Assembly: GCF_024461735.1 (NCBI RefSeq)
Contig: NZ_JANGAD010000002.1
Coordinates: forward strand, 310,001 to 374,000
From: Anaerotignum propionicum
GTDB taxonomy: Bacteria > Bacillota > Clostridia > Lachnospirales > Anaerotignaceae
Length of the DNA stretch: 64,000 nt
Reading direction: 5' to 3'
This document shows positions 24,768 to 34,028 of this stretch, in pieces. The notes beneath the pieces were generated by a model. It saw nothing but the letters and a program-made list of their open reading frames with translations. It was not told the DNA's origin and searched no databases. Position 1 is the stretch's first letter. Each line of letters opens with the position of its first letter. A program made the position numbers and the translations under genes.

Positions 24768-25367
24768 GTGAGTGATTTGGTTCATATTTTTGCTTTTATT
24801 TCATATGTGTTTGTATCTTGTATAACACCGGGGCCCAATAATATCATGTGCATGAACAATGGAGCAAAATATGGTGTGAAAAAAAGTCTGCCTTTTTGTG
24901 CAGGGGTGGCCACTGGTTTTTCTTTGATTTTAGTTTGCAGTATTTTATGTAATCTCTTTTTGTTTCGCTATATTCCCAAAATAGTTCAAATCATGACGGT
25001 TTTAGGTGCGGCTTACATACTTTATTTGGCATGGGTGATATGGAGAGATAAGCCAAAGGCAGTAAAAGAGGGCAGACGCCAGTTGGATACACGGGGTTTT
25101 TTTACTGCGGTGATGCTTCAGTTTGTCAATCCCAAGGGGTTGTTATTTGGAATAACCTTGATTTCCAATTTTGTTTTTCCTTATGACCAGTCAATAAAAG
25201 CTTTTTTGGTTGTGCTTGTGTTTAACTGGTTTGTGGTTATATTAAGCTGCGGTTGCTGGGTACTTTTTGGTTCTGTATTTCGTAGTTTTTTTGATAAGAA
25301 TAAGAAGCTATTGAATGGTATTATGGCGTTGCTTTTGGTTTATTGTGCGGCATCTTTATTCCTGTAA
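24768..25367 (+). CDS. LysE-family amino-acid exporter
   Basis: Membrane protein of about 199 residues with six helices in the LysE/RhtB family, which exports amino acids or related small molecules. Family marks are CITPGPNNIMCMNNGAKYGVKKSLPFCAGVATG at the N-terminus and LQFVNPKGLLFG in the middle. The start is uncertain: GTG at 24768 or TTG at 24777, both close behind the rex terminator and a GGGTGAG stretch. Substrate unknown. A MATE transporter gene follows after 73 bases. Confidence 0.88.
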   Translation: MSDLVHIFAFISYVFVSCITPGPNNIMCMNNGAKYGVKKSLPFCAGVATGFSLILVCSILCNLFLFRYIPKIVQIMTVLGAAYILYLAWVIWRDKPKAVKEGRRQLDTRGFFTAVMLQFVNPKGLLFGITLISNFVFPYDQSIKAFLVVLVFNWFVVILSCGCWVLFGSVFRSFFDKNKKLLNGIMALLLVYCAASLFL

Positions 25368-25440
25368 CATAAAAATTTTTGTTCTTTTTAAGAGGGAGTG
25401 CGTTATAAAAATAAAATAAGAAGTATTGCAGTGAGGAGCT

Positions 25441-26802
25441 ATGGGAATGATTTCGGAAACAGAAGAAAAGAAGAGCTACATATTTACGAATAAAGATTTA
25501 AAAAGACTAATTGTGCCTATCATCATTGAGCAATTTTTGGCGATTTTAGTGGGACTATCCGATTCAATCATGGTTGCAAGCGTTGGTGAGCACGCCGTTT
25601 CCGGTGTTTCTTTGGTGGATAATATTTTTGTATTGGTTATTTTCCTCTTTGGAGCCCTTGCCACAGGCGGTGCTGTGGTTGCAGGACAATTTCTTGGTCA
25701 GAATAATCAGGAAAAGGCATGTCAGGCTACAGATCAGCTTGTGATTTTAACAGCAGTTTCCTCTCTTTTGATTACAGCGGGAATTTATCTTTCAAGGGAT
25801 TTGATTTTACATAATATTTTTGGTAAAATTCAGCCCAATGTAATGGAAAGTGCCAAAACATATTTAATGATTGTAACTGCATCCATTCCCTTTATTGCCC
25901 TCTATAATGCAGGCGCAGGCATCTTTCGTGCCATGGGTAATTCTAGAGTTCCTATGTATCTTTCTTTATTGATGAATACAATCAACGTTGGGGGAAACGC
26001 AGTTTTGATTTTTGGTTTTGGCATGGGTGTTATGGGGGCTGCAATTCCTACGTTGGTTTCTCGTATGGTTGCCGCTATGGGGATTATGCTTCTCTTGCGG
26101 GGGCAGGAACACACCCTTCACCTTTCCAGACCTTTTTCTTTTCGCCCAAATAAGATATTATTGAAAAAGATTGCTTTTATTGGGATTCCCAATGGCTTGG
26201 AAAACAGTATGTTTCAATTGGGTAAGATTTTAGTTTTGAGTATGATAACCTCCTTTGGTACAGCTGCCATTGCAGCAAATGCCGTTGGGAATATTGTTGC
26301 CATGTTCCAAGTGATGCCGGGGATGGCGGCCAGTATGGCTCTTGTGACGGTATGTTCCCGCTGTGTTGGAGCAGGGGATTATGATATGGCCAGATATTAT
26401 ACCCGAAAAATTTTAAAGTTGATTCATTTGCTGATTTTTGTTTTCAATGCTATTATTTTACTGGCGTTGCCATGGATTTTGAAACTGTATCATCTATCTC
26501 CGGAGGCAACAAAAATGACGACGGAAATTGCGTGGCTCCATGGAATTTGTGCCATTATCATATGGCCGGAGGCTTTTTCCCTTGCCAATACCCTAAGAGC
26601 CGCAAATGATGTGAAATTTTGTATGGTTTGGTCTGTTTTTTCTATGTGGCTTTTCCGTATTGTATTCAGCTATATCTTAGGGGTATATTTCCACATGGGT
26701 CTTTATGGTGTTTGGATTGCCATGATTATTGACTGGTGTGTAAGAGCCATGTTTTTTATTGTCCGCTATCGTGGAACAAAATGGCAGCAGCACTGCATTT
26801 AG
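25441..26802 (+). CDS. MATE family efflux transporter
   Basis: Twelve-helix multidrug and toxin extrusion protein of 453 residues, the usual size, exporting cationic compounds by Na+ or H+ antiport. It is built as two homologous halves: the first begins KDLKRLIVPIIIEQFLAILVGLSDSIMVASVGEHAVSGVS, and the second near residue 240 with KKIAFIGIPNGLENSMFQLGKI. GAGGAG precedes the ATG. A strong terminator follows, and a MerR/GyrI-type regulator is encoded convergently downstream, which could sense the drugs exported here; that link is inference. Confidence 0.92.
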   Translation: MGMISETEEKKSYIFTNKDLKRLIVPIIIEQFLAILVGLSDSIMVASVGEHAVSGVSLVDNIFVLVIFLFGALATGGAVVAGQFLGQNNQEKACQATDQLVILTAVSSLLITAGIYLSRDLILHNIFGKIQPNVMESAKTYLMIVTASIPFIALYNAGAGIFRAMGNSRVPMYLSLLMNTINVGGNAVLIFGFGMGVMGAAIPTLVSRMVAAMGIMLLLRGQEHTLHLSRPFSFRPNKILLKKIAFIGIPNGLENSMFQLGKILVLSMITSFGTAAIAANAVGNIVAMFQVMPGMAASMALVTVCSRCVGAGDYDMARYYTRKILKLIHLLIFVFNAIILLALPWILKLYHLSPEATKMTTEIAWLHGICAIIIWPEAFSLANTLRAANDVKFCMVWSVFSMWLFRIVFSYILGVYFHMGLYGVWIAMIIDWCVRAMFFIVRYRGTKWQQHCI

Positions 26803-26828
26803 CATAAAAATATAGGTTATTTGCAATA

Positions 26829-26875
26829 AAACAGGGAGTTTCCATGATAAAAGTCATGCAACTCCCTGTTTTTTG
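26829..26875 (+). terminator. intrinsic terminator after the MATE gene
   Basis: AACAGGGAGTT pairs with AACTCCCTGTT, with an inner CATGA/TCATG helix, followed by T5. Confidence 0.9.
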
Positions 26876-26993
26876 ATTGTATAATGGAAAAAGTTACGGT
26901 TGATCTTCTAGATACTATAAGCCTAAATGTTAAAAGAAAAATCTTTTTTCTAAATTCTCTTCCTCAGGATAAACAAAAATCTCTGTTCTCGGC

Positions 26994-27812
26994 TTATTTC
27001 TTTTTCACGGGATAGCAAACCTCGGTTACCCACTGAGTGCTATCGGAGGTTTCATGAGGGCTGATGTGATAAATGGAGAAAGAGAGACCGTTGAATTCAT
27101 AATCATTGTCCCTAACCCAATTTGCAACGGCCTCATTCACCTCACTGATTTTTTCGTAGCTGCCTTGATAGGTGGCAGAAGCAATTAAAACGGGAGGAAC
27201 AGTTTTAAAAACAACATGCTCTGTGTTGGGATAAGTTCCCTTCACAGATTTTTGCACCTCTACATCTACATCCGTTTCTTTATGCTCACCATCATGAAAA
27301 ATAGCCAGTGTATAACAGGGTTCTGTATCCTGTATCTGAAGGGGCGCGGTTTCCGCCATCAGGGTATGCCAAAGTATCCCTTCTTGGTCATAGGCGGGGA
27401 TAATTTGTCTAACGCTTGCCACATATCTTTCTGGCATTTCTTTTAATGATACACTATAGGTCATAATTGATTCATCCTTTCTGAGTTTGGCTATGGTTGT
27501 TTCCAAAAGAACCAAACGGCGGCGAATGTCCTCAGCGTCTTCCATGACCTCTGCTCTTTTTACAGCTAGCAATTGGGCAAAGGTCTCTGGATTATCAAAG
27601 TTTTCTATAATTTCTTTAATAACTGCTAAAGAAAACCCCATTTGTTTTAATGAAGTAATTCTTTCTGCAATAGGGAGTTGTGCCTCGTTGTAATAGCGGT
27701 AACCGCTATCGCAGGCAATGGTCTTTGGCTCCAAAAGCCCTATTTCGTCATAATGGCGCAGCATTCGTATGCTAATTCTTGATAATTTTGAAAACACACC
27801 AATTTTAAGCAT
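26994..27812 (-). CDS. MerR-family regulator with GyrI-like ligand domain (BmrR type)
   Basis: Transcription factor of 272 residues. The N-terminal MerR winged helix (IGVFSKLSRISIRMLRHYDEIGLLEP, then DSGYRYY) is followed by a dimerisation coiled coil (about 75-115) and a GyrI/AraC effector domain (about 120-272) that in BmrR-like proteins binds cationic lipophilic drugs. MerR activators remodel promoters with 19-bp spacers. GAGGTG precedes the ATG. It lies next to a MATE exporter and may regulate it or itself; no cysteine cluster for metal sensing is visible. Confidence 0.9.
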   Translation of the reverse strand: MLKIGVFSKLSRISIRMLRHYDEIGLLEPKTIACDSGYRYYNEAQLPIAERITSLKQMGFSLAVIKEIIENFDNPETFAQLLAVKRAEVMEDAEDIRRRLVLLETTIAKLRKDESIMTYSVSLKEMPERYVASVRQIIPAYDQEGILWHTLMAETAPLQIQDTEPCYTLAIFHDGEHKETDVDVEVQKSVKGTYPNTEHVVFKTVPPVLIASATYQGSYEKISEVNEAVANWVRDNDYEFNGLSFSIYHISPHETSDSTQWVTEVCYPVKKK

Positions 27813-27893
27813 TTTATCACCTCACGTGGGTTATTTTTTGAGCTCAGATTTAGTATAGGGTATGACATAATGTGAGAGTCAATAGGTAATTTT

Positions 27894-27932
27894 AAAAAAA
27901 GTCCCCTTGGCGAACAAAGCAGGCCAAAGGGA
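27894..27932 (-). terminator. terminator of the liv operon
   Basis: On the minus strand TCCCTTTGGC pairs with GCCAAGGGGA, then CTTTTTTT. It lies a few bases past the livF stop. Confidence 0.85.
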
Positions 27933-27938
27933 TAAATT

Positions 27939-28652
27939 TTATTTTGTTTTACCAAGATACGCTTCCTTGATTTCATCATTTGCCAAAAGCTCGGCTCCGG
28001 TTCCTTCCATGGTTATGTTACCGGTTTCAATAACATAGGCCTTGTGTGCAATTTTTAAAGCCATGTTCGCGTTTTGCTCAATCAATAAAACGGTAATGCC
28101 CTCTTGATTGATTGTTTGAATAATATTGAAAATATCCCTTACCACCAAAGGTGCCAAACCCAAGGAGGGTTCATCCATCATAATCACCTTTGGCTTACTC
28201 ATTAGCGCCCGTCCCACTGCCAGCATTTGCTGTTCACCGCCGGAAAGGGTGCCTGCCATTTGCCATTCTCGTTCTCTTAGGCGAGGGAATAGGGAGAAAA
28301 CATATTCTAAATCATCTTTTAGGTTATCTTTACGCAAATATGCACCGATTTTAAGGTTTTCCATTACAGTTAGGTTGGGGAATACCCTTCGTCCCTCGGG
28401 AACGAGGGTAATACCCTGAGAGACTATAAAATCAGGAGACTGTCCCACAATTTCCTTTCCTTTATAGAGAATGGAAGCTTGCTTTGGCTTCACTAAGCCG
28501 GAAATGGACTTTAGAGTGGTGGATTTACCGGCACCATTGGCGCCAATTAGTGTTACAATTTCTCCTTCTGGCACAGTCATATGAATGCCTTTTACAGCCT
28601 CAATACCTCCATAGGAGACCACTAAATTTTTGATTTCTAATATATTACTCAT
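27939..28652 (-). CDS. livF: branched-chain amino-acid ABC transporter ATPase LivF
   Basis: Cytoplasmic ATPase of 237 residues, one of the two nucleotide-binding subunits of a HAAT-family importer. It has GANGAGKST (Walker A), the LivF-type QGITLVPEGRRVFPNLTVMENL stretch, signature LSGGEQQML, Walker B VIMMDEPSLGLAPL and LIEQNANMAL. The start at 28652 overlaps the end of livG by 8 bases and follows GGGGGTG. Longer upstream starts lie inside livG and are rejected. Last gene of the operon. Confidence 0.95.
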   Translation of the reverse strand: MSNILEIKNLVVSYGGIEAVKGIHMTVPEGEIVTLIGANGAGKSTTLKSISGLVKPKQASILYKGKEIVGQSPDFIVSQGITLVPEGRRVFPNLTVMENLKIGAYLRKDNLKDDLEYVFSLFPRLREREWQMAGTLSGGEQQMLAVGRALMSKPKVIMMDEPSLGLAPLVVRDIFNIIQTINQEGITVLLIEQNANMALKIAHKAYVIETGNITMEGTGAELLANDEIKEAYLGKTK

Positions 28653-29487
28653 CTTCAGCCACCCCCAAATATGCATCAATAACCCTTTGATTATTTTGAA
28701 TTTCATTGGGTGTGCCATCTGCAATCATTTTACCAAAATCGATTACATAGATACGGTCGGAAATATCCATAACCAGATTCATGTGGTGCTCAATCATAAA
28801 AACCGTAAGATGAAATTGATCTCTGATTTTTTTGATAAAAGCAGTTAGTTCGTCAGTCTCCTGGGGATTCAACCCTGCAGCGGGCTCATCCAATAAAAGC
28901 AGGGAAGGATTGGTTGCCAAAGCACGGGCAATCTCCAAATGTCGTTGTTTTCCATAGGGGAGGCCGCTGGATTTTTCGTCCTTTAGGTCGTATAAGTCCA
29001 AAATGCGCAAAAGCTCCAAGGAATCCTCCTTCATCTTCTTTTCTTCCTTCCAATTCAGAAGGAAGGTATCGGCAAATACATTGGCTTTCATGCGCATATG
29101 CTTTGCAATCAAAACATTTTCTAAAACAGTGAGCTCTTTAAACAGACGAATGTTTTGAAAGGTTCGGGCAATGCCCAGTTTTGTAATTTTATCAGGGGTT
29201 GGCTCCAATACTTTTTTGTATTTCCCCTTATTTTCCCCTGCATACATTTTTTCCATTTTACCCTTGGGGTAGTTAGAGATGATAAGCTTATTCTCAAAGT
29301 CTACACTGCCATTGGTTGGTGCATAAACACCGGTAATGACATTAAAGGCTGTTGTTTTTCCTGCACCGTTTGGGCCGATGAGAGAAACGATTTCTCCCTT
29401 ATGTACCTCTAGGGAAAGGTTATTTACAGCTACAACACCACCAAATTGCATGGTAACATCTTGTACGGAAAGAACTTTCTCACTCAC
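28645..29487 (-). CDS. livG: branched-chain amino-acid ABC transporter ATPase LivG
   Basis: Second ATPase of the importer, 280 residues. It carries GPNGAGKTT, FNVITGVYAPTNG, the LivG-type LGIARTFQNIRLFKELTVLENVLIA segment, a signature region GLPYGKQRHLEIARAL and Walker B LLLLDEPAAGLNPQE, with MIEHHMNLVM near the end. The insertion at about residues 60-85 is lysine- and glycine-rich. The start is GTG at 29487, with AGGAGG 9 bases upstream; a GTG three codons earlier is too close to that site. It overlaps livM by 8 bases. Confidence 0.95.
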   Translation of the reverse strand: MSEKVLSVQDVTMQFGGVVAVNNLSLEVHKGEIVSLIGPNGAGKTTAFNVITGVYAPTNGSVDFENKLIISNYPKGKMEKMYAGENKGKYKKVLEPTPDKITKLGIARTFQNIRLFKELTVLENVLIAKHMRMKANVFADTFLLNWKEEKKMKEDSLELLRILDLYDLKDEKSSGLPYGKQRHLEIARALATNPSLLLLDEPAAGLNPQETDELTAFIKKIRDQFHLTVFMIEHHMNLVMDISDRIYVIDFGKMIADGTPNEIQNNQRVIDAYLGVAEDE

Positions 29488-30568
29488 AGCCCTCACCTCC
29501 TGCCTTTTTCTTTTTATCCAGCCGATTTAATATAAAATCCCAGTTGAATTCTTTCATACCCATGATGCCCCGGCGGAAGAACAGAACAACAAGCATTAAA
29601 ATGACAGAGAAAACCACCATACGGAAGCCGTTTTTTAGTAGAGGAACCTTGAAGGTGCCGATAAAGGTTTCCATATCTAAGAAACGCAGCCACCATTCCC
29701 TTGCGGCAATAACCAGAAGAGAAGAAAGTATACTGCCGGAAACAGACCCCATACCGCCGATTACAACAATCAATAAAATATTATAGGTTAACGTAATATT
29801 AAAGGTGGTAGAGGTAATTGCCCCCAGATACATACCCATTAACGCACCACCAACCCCTGCAAAAAAGGAGCTGATGATGAAGGAAAGCTGTTTATGCTTT
29901 GCAAGGTTGATGCCCATTGCTTCTGCGGCAATTTCGTCCTCTCGGATGGCCTTGAAGGAGCGGCCGTAGGAGGAACGAATGAGGAGGCAAACGACAAAAA
30001 TGCAAATTCCTACAACGATAAATGGAAAATAAAAGTTAGGAAACTTGGGAATCAGCTTTAGTCCCAAGGAGCCGTTGGTGACACGATTCATGGGGGAACT
30101 GCCTACAATGATACGAACGATTTCTGCAAAGCCTAAGGTGGCAATTGCGAAATAATCGCTTTTTAGGCGAAGCACGGGGGCACCAATGATTGCCGCAAGG
30201 ATTGCCGCCACAAGGCCTGCCAAAACCAGTCCTGCCCAGATGGGCACTTGAAGATTGGAAAGCCAATCGGCAACGCCGTAAAGATAGTATACACCGGGGC
30301 GGCTTTTAGCTGGGATGGTAAAGATGGCAAAGGTATATGCACCAACTGCCATAAAGCCTGCCTGCCCTAGGGAAAATAAACCGGTAAAACCGTTTAACAA
30401 ATTCATGGAAACTGCCACAAGGGCATAGATTGCGCCTAATTGCAATACAGTGCGAAGCATGAAGGTTGGTCTTGTAAAATGATTTACATAATACAAAACA
30501 CTAGCACAGGCCAAAAGGGCAATCACGGAAAAAAGGATTTTCAATTGGGTTTTCTTTTTTTCTGTCAT
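29480..30568 (-). CDS. livM: branched-chain amino-acid ABC transporter permease LivM
   Basis: Membrane permease of 362 residues with about 10 helices. Family stretches include LLNGFTGLFSLGQAGFMAVGAYTFA, LRLKSDYFAIATLGFAEIVRIIV, the coupling-loop GRSFKAIREDEIAAEAMGINLAKHKQLSFIISSFFAG, and VVIGGMGSVSGSILSS. It pairs with LivH in the inner channel and contacts LivG/LivF through the coupling loops. It lies 5 bases downstream of livH, and its lysine-rich tail overlaps livG. It has a large N-terminal helix pair typical of Gram-positive LivM. Confidence 0.95.
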   Translation of the reverse strand: MTEKKKTQLKILFSVIALLACASVLYYVNHFTRPTFMLRTVLQLGAIYALVAVSMNLLNGFTGLFSLGQAGFMAVGAYTFAIFTIPAKSRPGVYYLYGVADWLSNLQVPIWAGLVLAGLVAAILAAIIGAPVLRLKSDYFAIATLGFAEIVRIIVGSSPMNRVTNGSLGLKLIPKFPNFYFPFIVVGICIFVVCLLIRSSYGRSFKAIREDEIAAEAMGINLAKHKQLSFIISSFFAGVGGALMGMYLGAITSTTFNITLTYNILLIVVIGGMGSVSGSILSSLLVIAAREWWLRFLDMETFIGTFKVPLLKNGFRMVVFSVILMLVVLFFRRGIMGMKEFNWDFILNRLDKKKKAGGEGCE

Positions 30569-30573
30569 ATGTT

Positions 30574-31461
30574 TTACACCTTCTCAGTTATTTTTTCGCC
30601 AAACAGACCTGTTGGCTTAATCAGTAATATGACGATGAGCAAAATAAACGTAAATACATCGCTAAATTCAGAATAGCCTGCCGCCTTAATAAAGGTTTCT
30701 GATAGACCGATGATAAAGCCACCTAAAACTGCCCCGGGAATAGAACCGATGCCCCCGAATACTGCCGCAATAAAGCATTTTAACCCTGGCAGTGAGCCGG
30801 CAAGAGGGTATACAGAGGGACGAGGGGTGAAATAAAGGATAGAGCCAAGAGCCGCCAAAAAACAGCCAATGACGAAGGTGATGCTGATGACACGATTGAT
30901 CTTAATGCCCATGAGCTGAGAGGTTTCAAAATCCTTGGAAACAGCTCTCATGGCCATACCGATTTTTGTATGATTGATTAACTGCATTAGTATAAACACA
31001 AATCCCAGAGTTAATATGGGGGTGATAAAAGTTACTACCGAGGTGGAAATGCCACCAATGGAAATGGTTTTTGTAAGAAAACCAATGGTGGGGTAAGGCT
31101 TCGGCAAAGCTGAAAACAGATAAGTGGCTACGTTTTGCAAGAAATAGGAAACGCCAATTGCAGAAATCATAATAGACATACGGGGGGCGCTTCTTAAAGG
31201 CTTGTAAGCCAATTTTTCAATACATACGCCAAGAGCCACCGTTGCTGAAATAACCACTAGGATTGCAATATACCAGGGTAAAGCGAAATTTACCATGGAA
31301 AAAATCATAAAATAAGCCGCCATCATGAAGATATCCCCATGGGCGAAGTTAATCAAGCGTAAAATGCCATATACCATGGTATAGCCAATGGCTATGAGGG
31401 CATATATACCGCCGATGGAAATACCTGTTAAACAATATTGTAAAAATGCATTTGCTGTCAT
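30574..31461 (-). CDS. livH: branched-chain amino-acid ABC transporter permease LivH
   Basis: Membrane permease of 295 residues, about 8 helices. Family marks are GIYALIAIGYTMVYGILRLINFAHGDIFMMAAY at the N-terminus and the coupling loop KIGMAMRAVSKDFETSQLMGIKINRVISITFVIG, followed by AAVFGGIGSIPGAVLGGFIIGLSE. GGAGG precedes the ATG. It is the first gene after the livJ terminator, so its expression depends on read-through or its own weak promoter. Confidence 0.95.
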   Translation of the reverse strand: MTANAFLQYCLTGISIGGIYALIAIGYTMVYGILRLINFAHGDIFMMAAYFMIFSMVNFALPWYIAILVVISATVALGVCIEKLAYKPLRSAPRMSIMISAIGVSYFLQNVATYLFSALPKPYPTIGFLTKTISIGGISTSVVTFITPILTLGFVFILMQLINHTKIGMAMRAVSKDFETSQLMGIKINRVISITFVIGCFLAALGSILYFTPRPSVYPLAGSLPGLKCFIAAVFGGIGSIPGAVLGGFIIGLSETFIKAAGYSEFSDVFTFILLIVILLIKPTGLFGEKITEKV

Positions 31462-31581
31462 GGTTAAAACCTCCAGACAAAAATAATTGATTGTGCGGCT
31501 TGAAAAGGTTTAAAAAGGGAAGGTATCCCATTAGGATAAGCCCTTGGTTTCCTTTGCAAACCTTAGCAAGCCGTTTGGAAA

Positions 31582-31614
31582 GAAAAATTGCCGGGAGGCG
31601 AACTTCCTCCCGGC
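31582..31614 (-). terminator. internal terminator between livJ and livHMGF
   Basis: On the minus strand GCCGGGAGG pairs perfectly with CCTCCCGGC around a short loop, followed by AATTTTTC. It lies 45 bases past the livJ stop and about 120 bases before livH, and should make the binding protein more abundant than the permease. Confidence 0.8.
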
Positions 31615-31658
31615 GAACTGTTATAAAATTGTTGAGAGAGATTCTTCTCTTACAATTA

Positions 31659-32891
31659 TTATTCAGCAGACTGTGTTTTTAAGAAGTTAAACTTGCCATC
31701 TTTAATCTGTTTGATGTAAGCTACATTCTTTACAGCGTCGCCGTTTTCATCAAAGGAGATTGCACCGGTTACGCCGTTGAAGGATACTGCTTTTAATGCA
31801 TCACACAATGCAACGGAATTTAATGCCTCAGCCCCATCCAGTGCCTTAAGTGCTTCGTAGATGGACATATATGCATCATAGCCCAAAGCAGAAACAGCGG
31901 CAACGCCGTCGGAACCACCATTTAAAGTGAGATTCTGAGGATCGCCGTTTAGGTAAGCTTTGAAGCCTTCAACAAATTCTTTTGCAACAGGATTGGATTC
32001 GTCATGCTCGTCAAAGAATGTGGAGAGAGCAACCCCTTCTGCGGCAGAGCCTGCAGCGGTGATAATGGTTTCATTTTCCCATGTATCGCTGGCAATAATC
32101 TGGGCTTTAATGCCGTTTGCCTGTGCCTGGGGCAGAAGCAAGGTAGCAGTAGCGATGGAGGAAGGAGCAAAGATACAATCAGGGTTTGCCCCCTTGATTG
32201 TTGTCAGGATTGCATTAAAATCAGACTCGTTTGTCTGATAGGTTTCATCTGCAACAATCGTACCGCCCATTCCTTCAAATGCCTGCTTAAAGAATGCCGC
32301 AAGGCCTGTGGAATAGTCATCGCCGTTCTGGCTTACCAGAGCTGCTGTTTTGTAACCATTTTCAATTGCATAAGAAGCCATTACGGTTCCTTGGAAAGGA
32401 TCTAAGAAGCAAGTGCGGAAATAGAAATCGTTACCCAAGGTTACCTGAGGATTTGTGCAGGATGCACCTATTGCAGGAACCTGTGCATCAGCAAAGGTTT
32501 GGCCTGCGGCAATGGAAACACCGGAGCCGTAAGAACCCAAAACTGCAACAACGCCGGAGCTGATTAAGGACTGCGCCGCTGTAACTGCCGCTGTTTTATC
32601 TGACTGGTTATCAACCTCAACTAATTGAATTTTGTATGTAGTGCCATTAATATCAACGGTAGGATTTACTTTGTTTGCATAACGCATACCCAGTACTTCC
32701 TGCATACCGCCACCGCCGTTTTCGCCGGTTGTAGGCTCGAAAACACCGATTTTGATTGTGTCGCCTTCAATTGCAACACCTGTCGCAGCAGCGTTATCTT
32801 TTGCAGCATCGCCGCCGGTTGTGCCGCCACCACAAGCTGCCAAAGACAGCATCAGTGCAGCTGACAAAGTCAAAGCAAGGAACTTTTTCAT
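31659..32891 (-). CDS. livJ: branched-chain amino-acid ABC transporter substrate-binding lipoprotein LivJ
   Basis: Extracytoplasmic binding protein of 410 residues. A lipoprotein signal (basic start, hydrophobic core, lipobox LAAC with Cys at about 20) is followed by a Gly/Thr/Ala linker and a two-lobed periplasmic-binding domain of type 1: IKIGVFEPTTGENGGGG, VVAVLGSYGSGVSIAAGQTFADAQVPAIGASCTNP (ligand contacts) and DDYSTGLAAFFKQAFE. The ligand is probably leucine, isoleucine or valine by operon context. GGGAGG precedes the ATG. It is the promoter-proximal gene of the liv operon. Confidence 0.93.
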   Translation of the reverse strand: MKKFLALTLSAALMLSLAACGGGTTGGDAAKDNAAATGVAIEGDTIKIGVFEPTTGENGGGGMQEVLGMRYANKVNPTVDINGTTYKIQLVEVDNQSDKTAAVTAAQSLISSGVVAVLGSYGSGVSIAAGQTFADAQVPAIGASCTNPQVTLGNDFYFRTCFLDPFQGTVMASYAIENGYKTAALVSQNGDDYSTGLAAFFKQAFEGMGGTIVADETYQTNESDFNAILTTIKGANPDCIFAPSSIATATLLLPQAQANGIKAQIIASDTWENETIITAAGSAAEGVALSTFFDEHDESNPVAKEFVEGFKAYLNGDPQNLTLNGGSDGVAAVSALGYDAYMSIYEALKALDGAEALNSVALCDALKAVSFNGVTGAISFDENGDAVKNVAYIKQIKDGKFNFLKTQSAE

Positions 32892-33184
32892 AATACGACT
32901 ACCTCCCTAAGTTTTTTTGCCCAAGCAGGGCAAAGATGTATTTTTGTCGATACGTGTCCGCATCAAATGGACATATGCGTTTTGCATCGCTGTCCTGAGT
33001 TTACCACAAATTACGTTCTTAGGCAATATTTACAATATTTTTTTCAAGAAAATAAATAGGTTTGCTGTGTTTTATACATATATAATTAATTTGTTGACAG
33101 CGCTAGAAAAACAGAAGGTTTTCTATTATAATAAAAGGTAATCTCCTCAGTGATTGAGGGATTTACAGAATAGGAGGAGAAGAA
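32892..33184. other. divergent livJ/thyA intergenic region
   Basis: The 293-base gap must hold both promoters. TTGACA at 33094-33099 and TATAAT at 33127-33132 are 27 bases apart, too far to be one promoter, so the thyA promoter is unresolved. A hairpin (about 33140-33164, AATC-CCTCA with TGAGG-GATT) lies just upstream of the thyA ribosome binding site. GCCC/GGGC at about 32918-32932 forms a small hairpin in the livJ leader. Nothing matches a known riboswitch. Confidence 0.45.
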
Positions 33185-34015
33185 ATGAGTAAAGCCGACA
33201 AAATCTTTATTAAAAATTGCACAGAAATCCTTGAAAATGGGTTTTCTACTGAAAAAGAAAAGGTGCGTCCCCATTGGGAGGACGGTACCCCTGCATATAC
33301 CATAAAAACCTTTGGCGTTGTGAACCGTTATAATCTTTCTGAAGAGTTTCCCCTTTTGACATTGAGGGCGACAAATTGGAAAGCTGCAATTGATGAAATT
33401 CTTTGGATTTGGCAGAAAAAATCCAATAATATCAATGACCTAAACAGTAAGATTTGGGATTCATGGGCGGATGAGAAGGGGTCTATCGGCAAAGCCTATG
33501 GATACCAGCTTGGGGTACCTTATACCTTCAAGCAAGGCACCATGGACCAGGTAGACAATGTGTTATGGCAATTGAAAAATACCCCTTATTCTCGCCGCAT
33601 TATGACGAATATTTATAACTTCGGGGATTTGATGGAAATGGGTCTGGAGCCTTGTGCCTACAGCATGACCTTTAACGTGGTGGGGGACAAGCTCAACGCA
33701 ATACTTAACCAACGTTCTCAGGACACCTTGGCGGCAAACAACTGGAACGTAGTGCAATATTCTGCCTTATTGATGATGTTTGCACAGGTGAGCGGTTTAC
33801 AGGCTGGAGAGTTGGTTCATGTAATTAGCGATATGCATATTTATGATAAACATGTGCCTATGGTGCAAGAATTAATGCAAAGAGAAGAGTATCCTGCTCC
33901 AAAGGTGCGCTTGAATCCAGAGATAAAGAGCTTTTATGATTTTACGGTGGCAGATTTTATCGTGGAAGATTATCAGCATGGAAAGCCTATAGGGAAAGTT
34001 CCTGTGGCAATATGA
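33185..34015 (+). CDS. thyA: thymidylate synthase
   Basis: Makes dTMP from dUMP with methylene-THF. The 276-residue product shows the main ThyA blocks: FPLLTLRATNWKAAIDEILWIW, WADEKGSIGKAYGYQLG, PYSRRIM (phosphate arginines), active-site Cys157 in LEPCAYSMTF, NQRSQDTLAANNWNVVQY (dUMP site with Arg177, Ser178, Asp180) and DMHIYDKHV. The residue after the catalytic cysteine is Ala instead of the common His. GGAGGAG precedes the ATG. The folA gene follows after 13 bases and restores the THF that ThyA oxidises. Confidence 0.95.
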   Translation: MSKADKIFIKNCTEILENGFSTEKEKVRPHWEDGTPAYTIKTFGVVNRYNLSEEFPLLTLRATNWKAAIDEILWIWQKKSNNINDLNSKIWDSWADEKGSIGKAYGYQLGVPYTFKQGTMDQVDNVLWQLKNTPYSRRIMTNIYNFGDLMEMGLEPCAYSMTFNVVGDKLNAILNQRSQDTLAANNWNVVQYSALLMMFAQVSGLQAGELVHVISDMHIYDKHVPMVQELMQREEYPAPKVRLNPEIKSFYDFTVADFIVEDYQHGKPIGKVPVAI

Positions 34016-34028
34016 TAGGAGTGAGGGT

